This document shows, one piece after another, positions 24,504-33,533 of a DNA stretch of 64,000 nucleotides. Below the pieces are notes generated by a model. The model searched no databases and was not told the DNA's origin. It saw nothing but the letters and a program-made list of their open reading frames with translations. The position numbers and the translations under genes were made by a program. The number at the start of each line of letters is the position of its first letter. Position 1 is the first letter of the stretch. This DNA comes from JANRIG01 sp033765235 (GTDB lineage Bacteria; Bacteroidota; Bacteroidia; Cytophagales; UBA9547), in NCBI GenBank assembly GCA_033765235.1, contig JANRIG010000017.1, positions 1-64,000 of the forward strand, written 5' to 3'.

Positions 24504-27500
24504 ATGTATATTCATATAAAAAATATTTTCATTCACATAATACTGGCTATTGCTATAGCTTCTTGTAAAAAAACGGTAGTACCCGATGAGCAAATTTCTG
24601 CCCTGTTAAATGCCAAAAATGACAGTTTGCCTGTGGAGGTAGATTATAACCTTCATATAAGACCCTTGCTTTCAGACAATTGCTTCAATTGCCATGGGCC
24701 TGACAAAAACAAACGCGAAGCCAACCTGGCACTACACCTCCAAGAAGCTGCTTATGAGCAGGTAAACGGCAACTATGCTATAGTACCCGGAGAGGCTCAC
24801 AAATCTGAGGTGGTAGCTCGCATACTCACTAATGACCCTGACAAGATGATGCCACTACCCATGTCGAATCTCAAACTCACAGACTTACAAAAAGCACTGA
24901 TAGTGAAGTGGATACAGCAAGGAGCCAAATACAAACCGCACTGGGCATTTATAGCACCTGTGAAATATAATGTGCCGGATATAAAAGATAATAATTTTAT
25001 AAAAAATGAAATTGATGCCTTTGTATTACAAAAAATGACCGAAAAAGGACTAAGCCCATCGCCGCAAGCTTCAAAAATAAAACTTGCACGCAGAGTAGCT
25101 TTTGACCTCACAGGTTTGCAACCTGATGAAAAATTGCTCCAAACCTACCTCAATGACAATACTCCCAAGGCCTATGAAAATATGGTAGATGCATTGCTAT
25201 GCAGCCCTCAATACGGTGAGCGAATGGCCAATGAGTGGTGCGATGTAGCACGATATGCTGATAGTCACGGCTATCAAGACGATGGCGAAAGCGAAATGTG
25301 GCCTTGGAGAGACTGGGTTATCAAAGTATTTAACCAAAACATGCCTTACAATCAGTTCATTACAGAGCAAATGGCCGGAGACCTGCTGCCAAACCCTACC
25401 AAAGACCAAATACTGGCTACAGGATTTCACCGCAACCATATGATAAATGCAGAAGGTGGTATTATTGACGAAGAGTTTCGTACAGAATACGTGCTGGATA
25501 GAGTCAATACTACGGGCAAAGCATTTTTGGCACTTACCGTAGAGTGTGCTCGGTGCCACGACCATAAGTATGACCCTATTTCACAAAAAGAATATTACCA
25601 AATGGCTTCTTTTTTTAATCAATTAGATGAATGTGGCAAAGGCAACCTTTATGAGAATACTACAGGTCCTACTCTTCTGCTTACAGACACAGAAACAGAC
25701 AAAAAATTAGCAGAAATAGTAAAAAAATATACCATTGAAGATGATAAAATAGCAAAAATTATTCAAAATATGCCTATCGAAGGATTGGCACAGAAGCTAA
25801 AAAACATGTCTCAAGACAGCCTTATAGCCAAATATACCGTAGGATATTTCAGTTTTGAAACCAAAGCTCCGCTCGACAGCACCATATACCTCAATAATAA
25901 AGATACCGTAGGTAAAATATCTATTCATAATTCTTTTCAAAAAGGATATAAAGGCAATGCACTAGCCATAGATGGTGAATACCCCTCCAAACTTGATAAT
26001 CCAAAATATGACTTTGAACGAAACCAACCTTTTAGCGTAGGTATATGGATTTGGGTGCCCGACAATGCTGCCAAAGGATATACCCTACTTGCAAACTGTG
26101 CCACTACTTACCACGGCTTCAGAGGTTATGAAATACTCGCCATGGGGGGCAAAATACAAGCACGCATCACCAACTCTTGGCCTTCCAATGCCATATCAGT
26201 CATTACTCAAGATACCATTGTGCCACGCACTTGGCAATATGTGGCACTCACATACAATGGCAGCAGCAAAGCAGAAGGCATGAATGTATATATAAATGGG
26301 GAAATACAAAAATCATTTGTCATGCTTGACCATCTTGACCAGACCATCAGAACACATACTGTGGAGGAAGATAAAAAACAATTTTTTTACTACAACAACC
26401 TCCAAAAAAAGCGTAAACTGTCTATAACTGAAGAAAAAATATTAAGGCAACTTAACTTTAGAGCGTGGTACTCCAAAACACAATATCTTGCATTTGCCAG
26501 CCGAACAGATCAAGGCATACAACCTCTATACAACGGCAAAATAGATGAAGTAAAAGTATATAACCGCGACCTTACCCCGGTGGAGGTATTTGCCCAATAC
26601 AAAGAAATAATGCTTAATGAAGCCTTGGAAGCAAAAAAATGGGATAATAATGACTTGAAAAAATTAGCAGCAGTATATTTCAGCAAAGAATATACACAAA
26701 CACAAAAGAAAAACATATCTCTGCGAGGAGAAGAAAATAACCTTACACTGGCAGTAAGACAGGTAAAAGTAATGAAAGACCGACCGCAAAAGCGAGAAAC
26801 ATACACCCTTGACAGAGGTGCCTATGATGCTCCCAAAGATAAAGTGACTGAGGGTACCATACAAGCCGTGATGAAATTTGATGACAAAATGCCCAAAAAC
26901 AGACTTGGTCTGGCAAAATGGCTCACAGACCCCAAAAACCCTATGGTGGCAAGAGTTGCTGTAAATAGATATTGGCAAATGCTATTTGGCAACGGGCTGG
27001 TAGCCAGCTCAGGCGACTTTGGTAACCAAGGCAACTACCCTTCTCACCCTGAGCTGCTTGACTGGCTAAGTATATGGTTTACAGAGCATAACTGGGATGT
27101 GAAAGCACTGCTCAAACTCATGGTAATGACAAGCACCTACCGGCAAACCTCTGATATAGACCCTGCCAAATATACCATTGACCCTCAAAACATGTACCTG
27201 AGTCGTGGAGCCAGGTACCGTATGCCAATGGAAATGATACGCGACCAGGCACTCACAGCCAGCAAACTAATTAACCTCACAATAGGCGGACCTAGTTTCA
27301 AACCCTACCAACCTGACGGACTTTGGGAAGAAAAAACAGAAAGTCCTGTAAATAACTACTATGTAGCAGACAAAGCCCCTGAAATATATCGCCGCAGTAT
27401 GTATATATGGCACAAACGTACCTCGCCACATCCATATACCACAGCATTTGACGGACCCGAAAGATTTGTATGTCAGGTAAAAAGACAAACCACCAATACA

Positions 27501-27830
27501 CCGCTGCAAGCACTCAACTTGCTCAACGACCCTCAGTTTGTAGAATGTGCCAGAGTATTGGCACAAAAAACATTAGCGCAAAATAATACAACACCTGTTG
27601 ACGATGTTTTTTATGCTATATTACAAAGAAAACCATCAGATAATGAGCGCAATATATTATTAACCCAATATAAATATTTTAAGAAAACACTATCAAACAC
27701 CAAAATAAACAGCCTCATAAATGTAGGCTATTACCCCATTAACCCAAAAATAAACAAAGCTGATATGGCATCATTAGCTATGGTGGCGCATACTATATAT
27801 AATTTGGACGAATTTATAACCCGTGAATAA
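24504..27830 (+). CDS. Planctomycete-type cytochrome c / DUF1549 / DUF1553 protein with LamG-like domain
   Basis: An 1108-residue predicted lipoprotein or exported protein; the signal ends near AIASCKK. The N-terminal haem domain has CFNCHGP near residue 54. DUF1549 follows (about 160-380), ending with a second CxxCH in ECARCHDHKYDPISQKEYY. A LamG-like beta-sandwich (about 460-700) contains LYNGKIDEVKVYNRDLTPVEV. DUF1553 is C-terminal, with NRYWQMLFGNGLVASSGDFGNQ and KRQTTNTPLQALNLLNDP. This is the standard domain order of proteins abundant in Planctomycetes and Verrucomicrobia. The function is not established. It is tightly coupled to its neighbours, with 2-base gaps on both sides. Confidence 0.9.
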   Translation: MYIHIKNIFIHIILAIAIASCKKTVVPDEQISALLNAKNDSLPVEVDYNLHIRPLLSDNCFNCHGPDKNKREANLALHLQEAAYEQVNGNYAIVPGEAHKSEVVARILTNDPDKMMPLPMSNLKLTDLQKALIVKWIQQGAKYKPHWAFIAPVKYNVPDIKDNNFIKNEIDAFVLQKMTEKGLSPSPQASKIKLARRVAFDLTGLQPDEKLLQTYLNDNTPKAYENMVDALLCSPQYGERMANEWCDVARYADSHGYQDDGESEMWPWRDWVIKVFNQNMPYNQFITEQMAGDLLPNPTKDQILATGFHRNHMINAEGGIIDEEFRTEYVLDRVNTTGKAFLALTVECARCHDHKYDPISQKEYYQMASFFNQLDECGKGNLYENTTGPTLLLTDTETDKKLAEIVKKYTIEDDKIAKIIQNMPIEGLAQKLKNMSQDSLIAKYTVGYFSFETKAPLDSTIYLNNKDTVGKISIHNSFQKGYKGNALAIDGEYPSKLDNPKYDFERNQPFSVGIWIWVPDNAAKGYTLLANCATTYHGFRGYEILAMGGKIQARITNSWPSNAISVITQDTIVPRTWQYVALTYNGSSKAEGMNVYINGEIQKSFVMLDHLDQTIRTHTVEEDKKQFFYYNNLQKKRKLSITEEKILRQLNFRAWYSKTQYLAFASRTDQGIQPLYNGKIDEVKVYNRDLTPVEVFAQYKEIMLNEALEAKKWDNNDLKKLAAVYFSKEYTQTQKKNISLRGEENNLTLAVRQVKVMKDRPQKRETYTLDRGAYDAPKDKVTEGTIQAVMKFDDKMPKNRLGLAKWLTDPKNPMVARVAVNRYWQMLFGNGLVASSGDFGNQGNYPSHPELLDWLSIWFTEHNWDVKALLKLMVMTSTYRQTSDIDPAKYTIDPQNMYLSRGARYRMPMEMIRDQALTASKLINLTIGGPSFKPYQPDGLWEEKTESPVNNYYVADKAPEIYRRSMYIWHKRTSPHPYTTAFDGPERFVCQVKRQTTNTPLQALNLLNDPQFVECARVLAQKTLAQNNTTPVDDVFYAILQRKPSDNERNILLTQYKYFKKTLSNTKINSLINVGYYPINPKINKADMASLAMVAHTIYNLDEFITRE

Positions 27831-27832
27831 TC

Positions 27833-29275
27833 ATGAACCCTGTAGATCAAATAGACCGTAGAGATTTTTTATTCAAATCTACATTGGCACTTGGCAGTAT
27901 TGCTCTTGGCACCTCACTACTGGGGCACAATGCCTTTGCTGCACCACCCAAAGGACTGGAAGGCATACTTAAATCTACCCATATAGCTCCCAAAGCCAAG
28001 CGTATCATATACTTGTTTCAAAACGGTGGTCCATCACAAATAGACCTATTTGATTATAAACCTACCCTTGAGAAAATGCAAGGGCAAGACCTGCCCGAAA
28101 GTGTGAGAAAAGGACAGCGCCTCACAGGGATGACAGCCAACCAAAAATCATTTCCACTTGTGCCAAGCTATTACAAATTTTCGCAACATGGCAAAAACGG
28201 TGCATGGCTTAGTGAACTATTGCCTTATACAGGCAAAATAGCCGATGAAATATGCATAGTGAAATCAATGCACACCGAAGCCATCAATCATGACCCTGCC
28301 ATCACATTTTTTCAATCAGGCTCTCAGATAGCCGGTCGCCCATCATTTGGCTCATGGGTGAGCTATGGGCTGGGTGCAGACAACAAAGATTTGCCCGCAT
28401 TTTGTGTACTGCTGTCCAAAGGCAAAATAGGTCAGGCACAGCCACTTTACTCCAGACTTTGGGGGAGCGGATTTTTGCCCTCACAGCACCAAGGGGTACA
28501 GTTCAGGTCGGGCAAAGACCCTGTGATATACCTCAATAACCCTGATGGACTTTCTAGAGACGACAGGCGAAAAATGCTTGACTACCTCAATGACCTTAAC
28601 CAAATACACCTTGACCAAACCGGCGACCCTGAAATAGAAGCCCGTATAGCCCAATACGAGATGGCATATAAAATGCAAATGTCAGTACCCGAAACTATGA
28701 ACCTCAAAGATGAACCCGAAGATATATTTAAACTTTATGGCAGTGATAGCCGCACCCCCGGCACATTTGCAGCCAACTGCATTATGGCAAGAAAGTTGGC
28801 AGAAAAAGGGGTGAAATTTATTCAGCTCTACCACCAAGGGTGGGATCAACATGGGGGGCTCACTCAGGCACTGCCAAATCTTGCCAAAGAAGTAGACCAA
28901 CCCGGAGCAGCATTAGTACTAGACCTCAAACGCAGAGGACTCCTTGATGAGACACTCGTGGTATGGGGAGGCGAGTTTGGTCGTACCAACTATTGCCAAG
29001 GCAATATTGAAAAAAGCAAATTTGGACGAGATCATCACCCGCGCTGCTTTACCATGTGGATGGCAGGCGGAGGTATAAAACCGGGTATAACCTATGGCGA
29101 AACAGATGAATTTTCATACAACATATCCAAAGACCCTGTGCATGTGCATGATTTTCAGGCTACTGCACTACACCTTATGGGTATAGACCATGAGCGATTG
29201 GTATTCAAGCATTTAGGACGCAGATACAGACTTACTGATGTGCATGGCAAAATAGTAAACGGTATATTGGCATAA
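27833..29275 (+). CDS. DUF1501 (sulfatase-like fold) protein with a Tat signal
   Basis: A 480-residue protein beginning with a twin-arginine signal (DRRDFLFKSTLALGSIALG), so it is probably folded, possibly with a metal, before export to the periplasm. The body matches DUF1501: YLFQNGGPSQIDLFDYKP, then LVVWGGEFGRTNYCQG and DHHPRCFTMWMAGGGIKPG. DUF1501 belongs to the alkaline phosphatase/sulfatase superfamily by fold, but its substrate is unknown. It follows the DUF1549/DUF1553 gene by two bases, the usual partnership. It ends the operon and converges on rpe. Confidence 0.92.
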   Translation: MNPVDQIDRRDFLFKSTLALGSIALGTSLLGHNAFAAPPKGLEGILKSTHIAPKAKRIIYLFQNGGPSQIDLFDYKPTLEKMQGQDLPESVRKGQRLTGMTANQKSFPLVPSYYKFSQHGKNGAWLSELLPYTGKIADEICIVKSMHTEAINHDPAITFFQSGSQIAGRPSFGSWVSYGLGADNKDLPAFCVLLSKGKIGQAQPLYSRLWGSGFLPSQHQGVQFRSGKDPVIYLNNPDGLSRDDRRKMLDYLNDLNQIHLDQTGDPEIEARIAQYEMAYKMQMSVPETMNLKDEPEDIFKLYGSDSRTPGTFAANCIMARKLAEKGVKFIQLYHQGWDQHGGLTQALPNLAKEVDQPGAALVLDLKRRGLLDETLVVWGGEFGRTNYCQGNIEKSKFGRDHHPRCFTMWMAGGGIKPGITYGETDEFSYNISKDPVHVHDFQATALHLMGIDHERLVFKHLGRRYRLTDVHGKIVNGILA

Positions 29276-29313
29276 ATAAACCCCAAAAATCACATCTTTC
29301 AAATTACCAGATT

Positions 29314-29958
29314 TTAAAGCTGTTTGAGCTTTTCTATCACATGTATAGGGCTTGTGGAACTGAATACAAAATGTCCTGCCACCAACACATCTGCACCACT
29401 CTGCTTGAGTTTCACAGCATTTTCCTGATTTACACCGCCATCTATTTCTACTAAGGCAGTGGAGTTTTTCTCAAATATCAGTTGCTTAGTTTTTTGAATT
29501 TTGGTATATGTATTTTCTATAAACTTTTGCCCGCCAAATCCGGGGTTTACAGACATAATATTTACAAGGTCTATCATATCTATCACATCATCGAGCTGTG
29601 CCACGGGCGTATGAGGGTTAATAGCTACTCCGGCTTTGGCACCTGTATTTTTTATTTGCTCTATGGTACGGTGCAGGTGTGGGCATGCCTCTATATGTAC
29701 AGATATGTATGTGGCACCTGCATCTCTGAAGCGCTCTATGTATTTTTCAGGGTTCACTATCATCAGGTGCACATCTATAGGCTTTGTAGCATACTTTTTT
29801 ATAGTTTCTAATATAGGAAAGCCAAAAGATATATTAGGCACAAATACTCCATCCATCACATCAAAGTGTATCCAATCTGCCTCACTGTAGTTGAGCATTT
29901 CTATATCACGATGCAGATTGGCAAAGTGGGCAGCCAGCAGCGAAGGAGCTATTATCAT
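29314..29958 (-). CDS. rpe: Ribulose-phosphate 3-epimerase
   Basis: A 214-residue TIM-barrel enzyme that interconverts ribulose 5-phosphate and xylulose 5-phosphate in the pentose phosphate pathway. It opens MIIAPSLLAAHFANLHRD and has HFDVMDGVFVPNISFG, LMIVNPEKYI, VNPGFGGQKFI and EIDGGVNQENA, which contain the metal and catalytic residues (two His, two Asp). Complete and typical; standing alone. Confidence 0.97.
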   Translation of the reverse strand: MIIAPSLLAAHFANLHRDIEMLNYSEADWIHFDVMDGVFVPNISFGFPILETIKKYATKPIDVHLMIVNPEKYIERFRDAGATYISVHIEACPHLHRTIEQIKNTGAKAGVAINPHTPVAQLDDVIDMIDLVNIMSVNPGFGGQKFIENTYTKIQKTKQLIFEKNSTALVEIDGGVNQENAVKLKQSGADVLVAGHFVFSSTSPIHVIEKLKQL

Positions 29959-30303
29959 AATGTATTGACTTAATATTAGGACACAAAACTATGGATATTT
30001 ACATACTTATACTAAATACTGCAAAGGTTTATTACCTGCAGTTTGTGGTTTGCAATCCCAAACCATTGTCATTGGCTTTGTAAGCCTAAGTTAGCAAAAT
30101 AGATTAAAATCTCCTCTGTACGTGGCAGATGCTGCGAGATAAATACAGATTTGTTATTTGAAATATGCATCTTTAATAAGAGGTTTCAGAGAGTCACACC
30201 TCACAGACGTGCGCCTGCAAATGATGAATACCGTAGCTTGCCGATTTTTTATTTGTTACTTTAGGGTTGATTTTTGTACTTTTGTGTAATAAAAGCTATA
30301 CTC
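29959..30303. other. 345-base gap upstream of rpe and of the MNT/HEPN islet
   Basis: No gene is visible. The left part is the rpe upstream region (minus strand). The right part holds the promoter called at 30253-30284. A more GC-balanced stretch at about 30110-30245 differs slightly in composition from its surroundings, but I recognise nothing in it. Confidence 0.6.
30253..30284 (+). promoter_or_regulatory. Promoter TTG-N21-TACTTTTG of the islet
   Basis: TTG at 30253-30255 and TACTTTTG at 30277-30284 fit the Bacteroidota promoter with a 21-base spacer. The first ATG of the small frame lies 20 bases downstream at 30304. Confidence 0.55.
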
Positions 30304-30477
30304 ATGAGCCCGATAGACAATGCACAATCAATACTTTCAGAAAAGGCAAATAATGAAGGATTATATTATAAAGACAAAAAATGTGTGTGCTTGGAGCCTC
30401 TTTTGTCACCCACTTCGCAAACACGTGAGCCGTTGGCACATATACGAGAAGAAGCAAAATTCAACAATAATAACTAA
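30304..30477 (+). CDS. Possible small protein upstream of mntA-like gene
   Basis: A 57-codon frame beginning MSPIDNAQSILSEKANNEGL. It starts 20 bases after a good promoter match and ends 9 bases before the nucleotidyltransferase gene, so position favours a real gene or leader. The sequence is charged and low in hydrophobic residues, with a Pro/Ser/Thr-rich middle and an Asn-rich end. I recognise no family. It could also be an unused leader frame or the remnant of a larger gene. Confidence 0.35.
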   Translation: MSPIDNAQSILSEKANNEGLYYKDKKCVCLEPLLSPTSQTREPLAHIREEAKFNNNN

Positions 30478-30486
30478 ATTGCAGAC

Positions 30487-30777
30487 ATGTTAAGCAAGCT
30501 GGACATAGAAACCAAACTAAAAGAAATTAAACCAATTCTTGTTGACAAATTTCATGTAACCACCATTGGTTATTTTGGGTCTTATTCATTCGGACAGCCT
30601 ACTGACAATAGCGACTTAGACCTTTTAGTGGAGTTTTCTCAGCCTGTTGGTTGGGAGTTTTTTACCTTGGAGCGTTTCTTGGAGCAATACTTGGGACTTC
30701 GTATAGACTTGGTGACAAAAAATGCATTAAAACCGAAAATTAAGGAATATATTCTCAACCAAGTACATTACATTTGA
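30487..30777 (+). CDS. MNT-type minimal nucleotidyltransferase (MntA-like antitoxin)
   Basis: A 96-residue minimal nucleotidyltransferase. The core GYFGSYSFGQPTDNSDLDLL gives the GS motif and the two metal-binding Asp residues (SDLD), and a third Asp is in LRIDLVTK, so the active site is complete. In MNT/HEPN toxin-antitoxin pairs this protein transfers AMP to the HEPN RNase near its active site and so silences it. The HEPN partner follows directly and overlaps (TTGA), but its gene is broken, leaving this antitoxin without a full-length target. Confidence 0.9.
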   Translation: MLSKLDIETKLKEIKPILVDKFHVTTIGYFGSYSFGQPTDNSDLDLLVEFSQPVGWEFFTLERFLEQYLGLRIDLVTKNALKPKIKEYILNQVHYI

Positions 30778-31136
30778 AACCGAGCGAAAGAGATCCGATT
30801 TTATATTTATAGGACATCATATTGTCCATGGAAAGGGTATAAGAATACATTTTTGGGCTCGATTTTCAAAATTTCAAATGGGACTATAAAACAGTTGATG
30901 CAGTAATAAGGAATTTTGAAATTATCGGCGAAGCGACAAAAAATTTACCAATGGCTATAAAGGATAACTACACGCTTATTCCTTGGGAAGAAATGTACCG
31001 TTTAAGAAATAGAATCAGCCATGAGTATTTCGGTATAGACTATGAAATAATATGGGACATAGCGAAAAGACATTTGCCTCAAAACTATAAGGACATAAAA
31101 ACAGTATTAGAACAAGAGCGACAAAAAGGAAATTAA
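30774..31136 (+). pseudogene. HEPN (DUF86) toxin gene broken by two in-frame stops
   Basis: Reading from the TTG at 30774, which overlaps the MNT stop, gives KPSERDPILYL, stop (TAG 30810), DIILSMERV, stop (TAA 30840), EYIFGLDFQNFKWDY and on without further interruption to 31136. The whole matches a DUF86 HEPN protein of about 120 residues in one continuous frame, including NFEIIGEATKNLP and the RNase motif RNRISHEYFG. Both stops fall where relatives usually have a charged residue, so each is a simple point change; no frameshift is needed. The longest remaining frame (ATG 30951, 61 codons) keeps the R-x4-H motif but lacks the first two helices. Confidence 0.88.
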
Positions 31137-31283
31137 CGTACAAGTGCTAAAACATAAGTTAGCTCAAGGTGGTCTACTTTGTAGTTTTAAACATTGCAGT
31201 GCTAAAAATCCCCGCCCATTGCATACCCCCGAAACCGTTATCCGTATATTGTGAAAACTGCAATTACATATAAAAAACAAAAA

Positions 31284-31820
31284 ATGAATAAGACAGTTTT
31301 ATATATAGCTTCCAGCCTTGACGGTTTTATAGCAAGACCGGACGGAAATTTAGATTGGCTGACTTCTGTTCCAAACCCACAAACTGGAGACTACGGGTAT
31401 GCTGAACTTTTAAACAGTATCGGAACGACAATAATGGGACGAAAGACCTACGATGAAATAATTGGGTTTGGAGTTGATTGGCCATATTACGGACTCAGCT
31501 CATATGTTGTAACAACAAACAACAACTTAAAAATTCAAAGTCCCGACACTTACATTTTGACAGAGAATTTGAAAAACTTTGTAACAGATTTGAAAATGAG
31601 AACAGAAAAAGACATTTGGCTTGTAGGCGGTGGACAGCTTATTACGTCTTTTATTAATGAAGGGATTTTGGACAAAATGATAATATCAGTAATTCCAAAA
31701 ATTATTGGAGAAGGACTTTCTTTATTTGCATACAAACCAAAAGAAACAAATTGGAAACTGACTGAAGTAAAATCGTTTGACACAGGTGTTGTTAACTTAA
31801 CTTATGAGAGAGCTCACTGA
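31284..31820 (+). CDS. RibD C-terminal/DHFR-like reductase family protein
   Basis: A 178-residue protein of the RibD-C/dihydrofolate-reductase-like superfamily, with MNKTVLYIASSLDGFIARPDGNLDWL, then TIMGRKTYDEIIGFG and WLVGGGQLITSFINEG. It probably uses NADPH, but the substrate is unknown; members are often annotated as dihydrofolate reductase without proof. I start it at ATG 31284; the frame also offers a GTG at 31251, with a weaker N-terminus. Together with the MNT/HEPN genes just upstream it may form a small acquired block. A true folA is present at 7544-8041. Confidence 0.85.
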   Translation: MNKTVLYIASSLDGFIARPDGNLDWLTSVPNPQTGDYGYAELLNSIGTTIMGRKTYDEIIGFGVDWPYYGLSSYVVTTNNNLKIQSPDTYILTENLKNFVTDLKMRTEKDIWLVGGGQLITSFINEGILDKMIISVIPKIIGEGLSLFAYKPKETNWKLTEVKSFDTGVVNLTYERAH

Positions 31821-31856
31821 CAATACAAACACTGTCATATAATAAATAAAAATCTA

Positions 31857-31864
31857 TAAATTTG
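31857..31864 (+). promoter_or_regulatory. Probable -7 element (TAAATTTG)
   Basis: TAAATTTG matches TAnnTTTG and lies 20 bases before the DUF2007 gene. No convincing -33 element is visible. Confidence 0.4.
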
Positions 31865-31884
31865 TATTTTTACAATATATCTCT

Positions 31885-32088
31885 ATGTGGTCAAAAATAT
31901 ATACTTCTACTTTTGCACATCAAGCACAGATGGCATATGACATATTGTTAGATAATGAAATAAACAGCGTAATTGTAAATAAAAAGGACTCATCATATAA
32001 CAATTTCGGAAATTATGAGATATTTGTACACGAAGATTACCACTCGGAGGCAAAAAATATATTGAATGAAAATTGTTTTTTTCAATAA
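31885..32088 (+). CDS. DUF2007 small protein
   Basis: A 67-residue protein of the DUF2007 type (YTSTFAHQAQMAYDILLDNEI, then NYEIFVHEDYHSEAKNIL), a small alpha-beta fold annotated as putative signal-transducing protein without experimental proof. Its stop lies 23 bases inside the cdsA gene, so the two overlap and are probably translationally coupled. The pairing of DUF2007 with cdsA recurs in Bacteroidota as far as I recall. Confidence 0.8.
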   Translation: MWSKIYTSTFAHQAQMAYDILLDNEINSVIVNKKDSSYNNFGNYEIFVHEDYHSEAKNILNENCFFQ

Positions 32089-32896
32089 GCTCACCAATTT
32101 GCAACAGCGTACTATAGCAGGCATTCTTGGTGCAGGTACTATTACTTTTTTTTTGACTTATAATGAATGGACATACTTTGGGTTTGTGCTTATCCTCTCT
32201 TTTTTTACGCAACGTGAGTTTTACAGCCTCATTCGTGAAGATGCCGAAGACCCACTTATACGTTGGGGTCTCTTTAATGGTGTATTGCTCAATGTAATAT
32301 CATTTTTTGTGAGCCGTGGCGACTTGCCTACCAAGTCTTATCTGTTATTTTTTGCATTATTGGGTATTGTGTTCATTTCAGAGCTCTATCGCAGGTCATC
32401 AAACCCGTTTGAAAACATAGCTTTTACCATATTGGGTGTATTTTATGTGGCTATGCCATTGTCATTATTGCATTTTTCGGCATATAGTACAGGTAGCTTT
32501 AGCCCGCAGATATCCATTGGTTTTTTTCTATTGCTTTGGGCAGGAGACACAGGGGCCTATTTTGCAGGCAAATATTTTGGAAAGCATAAATTGTTTCAGC
32601 GAATATCGCCCAACAAGACTTGGGAAGGAGTAGCCGGTGGTATAGTATTGTCATTGGCCATTGCACACATTATGAGCATATATTTTTCAGATATCGAATA
32701 TTGGAAATGGTACGTAATGGCTATCATCATACCTGCCGCAGGCACCTATGGCGACCTGATAGAGTCTATGCTTAAGCGCAGCCTCATGGTTAAAGACTCG
32801 GGCAATCTTATACCCGGGCATGGTGGTTTGCTCGACAGGTTCGACGGACTGCTGCTGGCAGCACCTTTTTCTACATTTTTTTTAATGTTTTTTTGA
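32066..32896 (+). CDS. cdsA: Phosphatidate cytidylyltransferase
   Basis: A 276-residue integral membrane enzyme that makes CDP-diacylglycerol from phosphatidic acid and CTP, the branch point for phospholipids. About seven or eight membrane helices are visible. The signature at the C-terminus is intact: GDLIESMLKRSLMVKD followed by HGGLLDRFDG. The PNKTWEGVAGG block upstream also fits. The start ATG 32066 lies within the DUF2007 gene. The O-methyltransferase gene starts three bases after its stop. Confidence 0.95.
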   Translation: MKIVFFNKLTNLQQRTIAGILGAGTITFFLTYNEWTYFGFVLILSFFTQREFYSLIREDAEDPLIRWGLFNGVLLNVISFFVSRGDLPTKSYLLFFALLGIVFISELYRRSSNPFENIAFTILGVFYVAMPLSLLHFSAYSTGSFSPQISIGFFLLLWAGDTGAYFAGKYFGKHKLFQRISPNKTWEGVAGGIVLSLAIAHIMSIYFSDIEYWKWYVMAIIIPAAGTYGDLIESMLKRSLMVKDSGNLIPGHGGLLDRFDGLLLAAPFSTFFLMFF

Positions 32897-32899
32897 TAT

Positions 32900-33532
32900 A
32901 TGGTTTCTGATGAAATATTAAATTATTGTCAAAATCATACCTCAGCCGAAACTCCTTTGCTCAAGCTCATACGCGAAGATACCTATCGTGAAGTACATAG
33001 CCCTCGCATGCTCAGCGGGCACTTGCAAGGTGCCATGCTTTCTATGATGGTAGCCATGCACAAGCCAAAATATATATTGGAAATAGGCACATTCACAGGC
33101 TACTCTGCTGTATGTATGGCCAATACCATGCCGGATAATGCTACCCTCATCACCATTGACAATGATAAAGGTCTGGAACACAGAGTACGCAAATACTTTG
33201 CCATGCACTACAAAAATGATAATATCAAGTATCTGATAGGCAATGCGTTAGATGTTATTCCTAATTTATCGCCACATTTTGATATGGTATTTATAGATGC
33301 CGATAAAAAAAACTATGCCAACTATTATGACTTGGTAATGCCTAAAGTGAATAAAGGAGGTATCATCATAGCAGACAATGTGCTGTGGAGTGGCAAAGTA
33401 GCAGATAATGAGGCAAAGGATAAAACCACACAAAGCATCATGAACTTTAATACCCATGTGCATAACGACCCTCGTGTGTACACCACCATGCTGCCGCTTA
33501 GAGACGGATTGCTGATAGCCATCAAACAATAA
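32900..33532 (+). CDS. Class I SAM O-methyltransferase (caffeoyl-CoA OMT type)
   Basis: A 210-residue SAM-dependent methyltransferase. The SAM motif ILEIGTFTGYSAVCMA, the metal-binding DMVFIDADKKNYANYYD and IIADNVLWSGKV match the cation-dependent O-methyltransferase family (PF01596). The physiological substrate is unknown. It lies three bases after cdsA, so the three genes DUF2007-cdsA-OMT probably share a transcript. An inverted-repeat element begins one base after its stop. Confidence 0.93.
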   Translation: MVSDEILNYCQNHTSAETPLLKLIREDTYREVHSPRMLSGHLQGAMLSMMVAMHKPKYILEIGTFTGYSAVCMANTMPDNATLITIDNDKGLEHRVRKYFAMHYKNDNIKYLIGNALDVIPNLSPHFDMVFIDADKKNYANYYDLVMPKVNKGGIIIADNVLWSGKVADNEAKDKTTQSIMNFNTHVHNDPRVYTTMLPLRDGLLIAIKQ

Positions 33533-33533
33533 A

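Noticed and set aside
30110..30245. Small gene or RNA upstream of the islet
   Set aside because: Composition differs slightly, but I see no frame, tRNA fold or recognised RNA motif.
31251..31283. GTG start for the RibD/DHFR-like gene
   Set aside because: The added residues (KTAITYKKQK) do not fit the family, which begins at MNKTVLYIASSLDGF.
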